64,000 nt of DNA. Origin: Streptomyces sp. NBC_00775. Lineage in GTDB: Bacteria > Actinomycetota > Actinomycetes > Streptomycetales > Streptomycetaceae. The DNA lies in the NCBI RefSeq assembly GCF_036347135.1, contig NZ_CP108938.1, positions 3,968,001 through 4,032,000 of the forward strand, in the 5' to 3' direction. The position numbers and the translations under genes are program-made. Positions 60,393-64,000 of the stretch are shown here, piece after piece. The number at the start of each line of letters is the position of its first letter. Positions within the stretch are counted from its first letter, which is position 1. The notes under the pieces are model-generated. The model had not been told where the DNA came from, made no database searches, and worked only from the letters and a program-made list of their open reading frames with translations.

Positions 60393-60407
60393 CTTAACAG
60401 CGTTAAG
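60393..60407. promoter_or_regulatory. TetR operator 1
   Basis: CTTAACAGCGTTAAG, a perfect 6+3+6 palindrome, 10 nt upstream of the TetR start. Identical to operator 2. Confidence 0.8.
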
Positions 60408-60429
60408 GGCACGCTCATGAGCGACGACA

Positions 60430-60444
60430 CTTAACAGCGTTAAG
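60430..60444. promoter_or_regulatory. TetR operator 2
   Basis: CTTAACAGCGTTAAG again, 37 bp centre to centre from operator 1. It overlaps the AAGGAG of the monooxygenase gene. Confidence 0.8.
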
Positions 60445-60455
60445 GAGATTGAGTG

Positions 60456-61904
60456 ATGGCAGTGGACACGGACGTCCTGATCGTCGGCGCGGGCCCGACC
60501 GGCCTCGCCCTCGGCATCGACCTGGCCCGGCGCGGGGTGGCCGCGCTCGTCGTGGAGCGGGCCGACAGGCTGTTCCCCGGGTCGCGCGGCAAGGGGATCC
60601 AGCCGCGCACGATGGAGGTCTTCGACGACCTCGGGGTGCTGGACGCGATCCGCGCGGCGGGCGGCGACTACCCGGTCGGCATGATCTGGCAGAACGGCGA
60701 GCGGGTCGGTGAGCACCAGATGTTCGACCCGGCCGAGGCCGGCGACGACTCGCCGTACGCGCAGCCGTGGATGGTGCCGCAGTGGCGTACGCAGCAGATC
60801 CTGTTCGCGCGGCTGACGGAGCTCGGGGGGCGGGTCGGGTTCGGGCGGGAGGTCGTCGGTCTCACGCAGGACGAGGACGGTGTGACCGTGGAATTCGCCT
60901 CCGGCGCACCCGTCCGCGCCCGGTACGCCGTCGCCGCCGACGGGGGCCGCTCGGCGGTGCGCCGCGCGCTCGGGATCGGTATGACCGGGGAGGCCGATAT
61001 GACCATGGCCCCGAACCCGATGCTGGTGGCGGACGTCCGGATCACCGGGCTCGACCGCGACAACTGGCATGTCTTCCCGCCGTCCGACGGCGAGGGCTTC
61101 CTCGCGATCTGCCCACTGGCGGGGACGGCGGACTTCCAGGTCGCGGCCCAGTTCGCGGAGGGTACGGACGTCGACCTCTCCCTCGACGGCATCCGCAAGA
61201 CTGTCGCCGCCCGCTCGCACCTGTCCCCCGACGCCGTGACGGAGGTGCGCTGGGCCTCGGACTTCCGGCCACGGGCCGCGCTGGCGGACCGCTTCCGCTC
61301 CGGGCGGGTGTTCCTCGCCGGGGACGCGGCGCACGTCCACTCCCCCGCCGGGGGCCAGGGCCTCAACACCAGCGTCCAGGACGCGTACAACCTCGGCTGG
61401 AAGCTCGGCGCGGTGCTGCGCGACGGGGCTCCCGAGTCCCTTCTCGACTCCTACGAGGAGGAGCGGCTGCCCGTCGCCGCGGACATGCTCGGCCTCTCCA
61501 CCCGGGTCCACCGGGGCGAGGCCCGCCGCGGCGCGGCCACGCGGCAGCTCGGCCTCGGCTACCGGGGTTCCTCACTCGCGGTGGAGACCCGTGCGGGCCT
61601 GCCGGAGGCCGCGCTCCAGGCGGGCGATCGCGCACCCGACGGCGCCCACGACGGCGTACGCCTCTTCGACACGTTCCGGGGGCCGCACTGGACGCTGCTG
61701 ACGGTCGGCACGGACCCGGGCGCGGACGAGAGCCTGCCGTCGCTCCCCGCCGTCCGCACACTGCGGATTCCCTCGCGGGAGGCGTACGGGAGCGGGGTCT
61801 TCCTCCTGCGACCGGACGGTTACGTCGGCTGGGCGGGCGGGACGGCGGAGGGGCTGACGGAGTACGCGACGGGCGTCGGCCTCCGCGACACCCTGCCCGG
61901 CTAG
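60456..61904 (+). CDS. FAD-dependent aromatic monooxygenase
   Basis: 482 aa from ATG at 60456 (AAGGAG 8 nt upstream). Group A flavoprotein hydroxylase: FAD dinucleotide motif VLIVGAGPTGLALGIDLARRG, GSRGKGIQPRTMEVFDDLG, the DG motif region (AADGGRSAVRRALGI) and GD motif RVFLAGDAAHVHSPAGGQGLNTSVQDAYNLGWKL. It resembles rifampicin-, tetracycline- and polyketide-modifying hydroxylases. Control by the divergent TetR suggests an inducible detoxification role. Its last 4 nt overlap the convergent LeuE-like gene. Confidence 0.92.
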   Translation: MAVDTDVLIVGAGPTGLALGIDLARRGVAALVVERADRLFPGSRGKGIQPRTMEVFDDLGVLDAIRAAGGDYPVGMIWQNGERVGEHQMFDPAEAGDDSPYAQPWMVPQWRTQQILFARLTELGGRVGFGREVVGLTQDEDGVTVEFASGAPVRARYAVAADGGRSAVRRALGIGMTGEADMTMAPNPMLVADVRITGLDRDNWHVFPPSDGEGFLAICPLAGTADFQVAAQFAEGTDVDLSLDGIRKTVAARSHLSPDAVTEVRWASDFRPRAALADRFRSGRVFLAGDAAHVHSPAGGQGLNTSVQDAYNLGWKLGAVLRDGAPESLLDSYEEERLPVAADMLGLSTRVHRGEARRGAATRQLGLGYRGSSLAVETRAGLPEAALQAGDRAPDGAHDGVRLFDTFRGPHWTLLTVGTDPGADESLPSLPAVRTLRIPSREAYGSGVFLLRPDGYVGWAGGTAEGLTEYATGVGLRDTLPG

Positions 61905-62554
61905 GCGGCGCTCGCGAGCGTGAGCTTCACGGCGAAGCCGAGGAAGAGGGCGCCCGCGGCGGTCGTGGCCCCCGCGGAGAGGCGCTTGCGCCTGCGGAAG
62001 GCCGCCGCCAGCTTCGTACCGCTGAATATCAGCGCGGTCAGGTACAGGAAGCTCGCGAGCTGGGCGAAGGCGCCGAGGACGACGAAGGAGAGGGCCGGGT
62101 AGGCATACCCCGGGTCCACGAACTGCACGAAGAAGGCGACGAAGAACAGGATCGCCTTCGGGTTGAACAGGCTGATCACGAAGGCGCGCCGGTAGGGCCG
62201 CTCCTCGGCGGCCGCCTCGGACTCCACGGCCTCCGCGACCCGCTCCCGCCGGGTCCGCCACATCCCCCACGCGGCCCGCAGCATCCCGACCGCCAGCCAC
62301 GTCAGATACCCGGCACCGGCGTACTTCACGATCCCGAACAGCACGGCGTTCGCCTGCAACAGCGAGGCGACTCCTGCCGCGGAGAGGGTCATCAGCACGG
62401 CGTCCCCGCACCAGACGCCGGCGGCGGCGGTGTACCCGGCGCGCACACCCCGGCGGGCGGCGACCGACAGCACATAGAGGGAGTTCGGACCGGGGAGCAG
62501 GACGATCAGGACGAGGCCTGCGAGATAGGTGGGGAGATCAATGACACCGAGCAT
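61901..62554 (-). CDS. LysE-family amino acid exporter, LeuE-like
   Basis: 217 aa from ATG at 62554. Six helices; LGVIDLPTYLAGLVLIVLLPGPNSLYVLSVAARRGVRAGYTAAAGVWCGDAVLM is the RhtB/LeuE signature (PGPN), and FVISLFNPKAILFFVAFFVQFVDPG the second conserved block. Close to E. coli LeuE, a leucine exporter. The inverted repeat at 62561 lies directly before its start. Confidence 0.9.
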   Translation of the reverse strand: MLGVIDLPTYLAGLVLIVLLPGPNSLYVLSVAARRGVRAGYTAAAGVWCGDAVLMTLSAAGVASLLQANAVLFGIVKYAGAGYLTWLAVGMLRAAWGMWRTRRERVAEAVESEAAAEERPYRRAFVISLFNPKAILFFVAFFVQFVDPGYAYPALSFVVLGAFAQLASFLYLTALIFSGTKLAAAFRRRKRLSAGATTAAGALFLGFAVKLTLASAA

Positions 62555-62560
62555 GAAAAC

Positions 62561-62586
62561 GAGTGTCGCACGGAGGTACGACACTC
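62561..62586. promoter_or_regulatory. Candidate operator before the LeuE-like gene
   Basis: GAGTGTCG-N10-CGACACTC, perfect 8-bp arms; a third half-site, GGGTGTCG, at 62594-62601. Confidence 0.5.
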
Positions 62587-62638
62587 CCTCTTGGGGTGTC
62601 GCCCGGCGGGACGGGCGATCGGCGGGTGAGCACGCGGC

Positions 62639-63475
62639 TCACAGACCGAAGGAGGGACCGTCGTCGAAGCCCGGGAGGTCGATCGACTCGTCAGGGAGCT
62701 CCGTCGACTTCTCGTAGAGCTCGGTTGGCGGGGCGTAGAGCCCGACATGGTCGTCGAGCGGCTCCATCGGCTCGTACGTGAGTGGCGCGTCCTTGGTGAT
62801 CTCACGGTGGCGCAGCCATTCCGCGATCGCCTGTGTCTGCGTGAAGTCCTTGGCCGCCTCCAGCTCCTTCTGCTCGGCCTTCTCGCGCATGCCCTGGACC
62901 GCGTCACTCAGCATCGTGACGGTCTTGCCGATCACGGACGTCGGCATCATGTGGATGAGGAAGCCGCCGATCACACACCGGGCCGCGCCGGCCGCCAGGC
63001 TGTTGTCGCTCTTGAGCTCGGCGTGGACGCCCTGCAGCAAGGCTGCGTCGATATCGCCGTGCAGGGCCGTGATGGCCACCGACGCCGCGTCGTAGACGGT
63101 GGCGCCCCCGGGCTCCAGGGGACACGTCAGGGCGATGACCGAGTCCTCGCCCTCACCGATCTCGTGGAACGTGATCGCGAGGTCCTTGGTCTCCTCGTTG
63201 ACCCTCTCGATGGTCAGCGGAGGCTCCATGCCTTCGATCACTGACAGCGCCTTGTCGAGGACCTTCTTCTCGTTGGCGAGCGGACCGACGTCGACGGCCA
63301 GCCCCTTGAGGTCCAGCCGTGGCTTCTCGCGCATCTCACCGAGGAGGGGCTTCGACAGGATGATCTCGTTGTCGATGGACCGGTCGCCGGGTGGCTCCAA
63401 CGGCGGACGAACCTGCTCGATCTTCCTCGTCGGGCGCTCGATCCTCCGACTTGGCCTCTCCCGTCCGAACTCCAT
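62639..63475 (-). CDS. Conserved-looking protein of unknown function
   Basis: 278 aa from ATG at 63475, preceded by GGGGAGG. Hydrophilic, with a basic N-terminus (EFGRERPSRRIERPTRKIE), a mixed alpha/beta core (SVIALTCPLEPGGATVYDAASVAITALHGDIDAALLQGVHAEL), one Ala/Gly/Met-rich helix (AGAARCVIGGFLIHMMPTSVIGKTVTMLSD), a charged helix (QGMREKAEQKELEAAKD) and an acidic Pro/Asp tail. Its codon use is slightly less GC-biased than that of neighbours. No family recognised. Confidence 0.7.
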   Translation of the reverse strand: MEFGRERPSRRIERPTRKIEQVRPPLEPPGDRSIDNEIILSKPLLGEMREKPRLDLKGLAVDVGPLANEKKVLDKALSVIEGMEPPLTIERVNEETKDLAITFHEIGEGEDSVIALTCPLEPGGATVYDAASVAITALHGDIDAALLQGVHAELKSDNSLAAGAARCVIGGFLIHMMPTSVIGKTVTMLSDAVQGMREKAEQKELEAAKDFTQTQAIAEWLRHREITKDAPLTYEPMEPLDDHVGLYAPPTELYEKSTELPDESIDLPGFDDGPSFGL

Positions 63476-63555
63476 CCGAGCCTCCCCGAAGCAGCGGGCC
63501 GTCATGTCTCCCTAAGACGCATCGGCCCGCCCCCGGGTTCCCTCAAAAGCCCTGC

Positions 63556-64000
63556 TCAGAAGGCGTCCGACGGCACATACGTCCCCCAGACCCCCCGCAG
63601 CGCATTGCACACCTCGCCCACCGTCGCGCGGGCGCGGAGGGCGTCCTTCATCGGGTACAGCACGTTGTCCGTACCCTCGGCCGCCTTCTTCAACTGGGCG
63701 AGGGCGGCGTCCACCGCGGACTGGTCGCGTTCGGCGCGGAGCTTCGCGAGGCGTTCCGCCTGCTGGGCCTCGATCACGGGGTCCACGCGGAGCGGCTCGT
63801 ACGGCTCCTCCTCGTCGAGCTGGAAGCGGTTGACGCCCACGACCACGCGCTCGCCGGAGTCCGTCTCCTGGGCGATGCGGTAGGCGCTGCGCTCGATCTC
63901 GGACTTCTGGAAGCCGTGCTCGATGGCGCTGACCGCGCCGCCCAACTCCTCGACCCTGTCCATGAGTTCGACGGTCGCCGCCTCGACGTCGTCGGTCATC
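63556..64000 (-). CDS. Methylmalonyl-CoA mutase-family large subunit, C-terminal part (cut by window end)
   Basis: The visible 147 residues (MTDDVEAATVELMDRVEELGGAVSAIEHGFQKSEIERSAYRIAQETDSGERVVVGVNRF onward to the stop) match the end of the TIM-barrel subunit of acyl-CoA mutases. The coding region runs past the right edge, so its start is not seen. It likely isomerises methylmalonyl-CoA/succinyl-CoA or isobutyryl-CoA/butyryl-CoA with a partner B12 subunit. The last conserved helix VCNALRGVWGTYVPSDAF ends the protein. Confidence 0.88.
   Translation of the reverse strand, partial: MTDDVEAATVELMDRVEELGGAVSAIEHGFQKSEIERSAYRIAQETDSGERVVVGVNRFQLDEEEPYEPLRVDPVIEAQQAERLAKLRAERDQSAVDAALAQLKKAAEGTDNVLYPMKDALRARATVGEVCNALRGVWGTYVPSDAF

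Noticed and set aside
1..64000. CRISPR arrays, tRNA/rRNA genes, insertion sequences, integrase or attachment sites
   Set aside because: No regularly spaced repeats, cloverleaf-like sequences, transposase motifs or tRNA-end duplications were recognised on reading; a tRNAscan/ISfinder-type search was not possible.

Overview
The window looks like chromosome of a Streptomyces species. It is very GC-rich with strong third-position GC, uses many GTG starts and GGAGG-type ribosome sites, and its gene content and order match, as far as I remember, the Streptomyces coelicolor stretch running from SCO4926 (pccB) down to SCO4869 (acyl-CoA mutase). No phage, IS element, CRISPR array, rRNA or tRNA was seen. 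Assignments rest on reading motifs and gene order; no database search was run.

Layout. 70-6693: acyl-CoA carboxylase genes (pccB, pccE, accA2) around an SGNH hydrolase, a 42-residue membrane protein, Maf and a membrane protein. 6783-12261: membrane protein, LuxR-type and DeoR-type regulators, a LpdA-like flavoprotein, a gamma-glutamylcyclotransferase-like protein. 12396-22589: purine nucleoside phosphorylase, phosphosugar mutase, deoC and a full-length plus half-length aldehyde dehydrogenase pair, with three envelope or membrane genes between. 22692-28160: small secreted protein, uridine kinase, and the sigQ / afsQ1-afsQ2-afsQ3 signalling locus. 28455-36047: VanZ, PspC, a second small secreted protein, adenosine deaminase, hydrolase, LysR/MFS divergent pair, an ECF sigma factor that overlaps a convergent STAS gene. 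36186-49462: AEC carrier, then a nucleoside uptake and salvage operon (ABC ATPase, two permeases, cdd, deoA), two BMP-type nucleoside-binding lipoproteins with a VOC/amino-acid dehydrogenase/Lrp cassette between them, and an M20 amidohydrolase. 49816-58685: a cluster for a nonulosonic-acid wall polymer (teichulosonic acid, Kdn-type). 59094-63999: small secreted protein, TetR/flavin monooxygenase pair, LeuE-like exporter, unknown gene, start of an acyl-CoA mutase gene.

The most interesting signal is regulatory. The 12-bp palindrome CTACGCGCGTAG, or a one-base variant, sits just upstream of six separate transcription units, and every one is nucleoside-related: PNP, deoC, add, the ABC-cdd-deoA operon and both BMP lipoproteins. 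This predicts one regulon for nucleoside uptake and breakdown. The DeoR-family protein in the same neighbourhood (9132-10100) is a reasonable but unproven candidate regulator.

Other points: an apparent ATC initiation codon for the nucleoside ABC ATPase; a split ALDH16-like dehydrogenase; a sialate-synthase-like enzyme without its SAF domain; a sequence fitting the AfsQ1 box exactly; twin TetR operators; and composite palindromic repeats with 30-bp inverted ends in several intergenic gaps.
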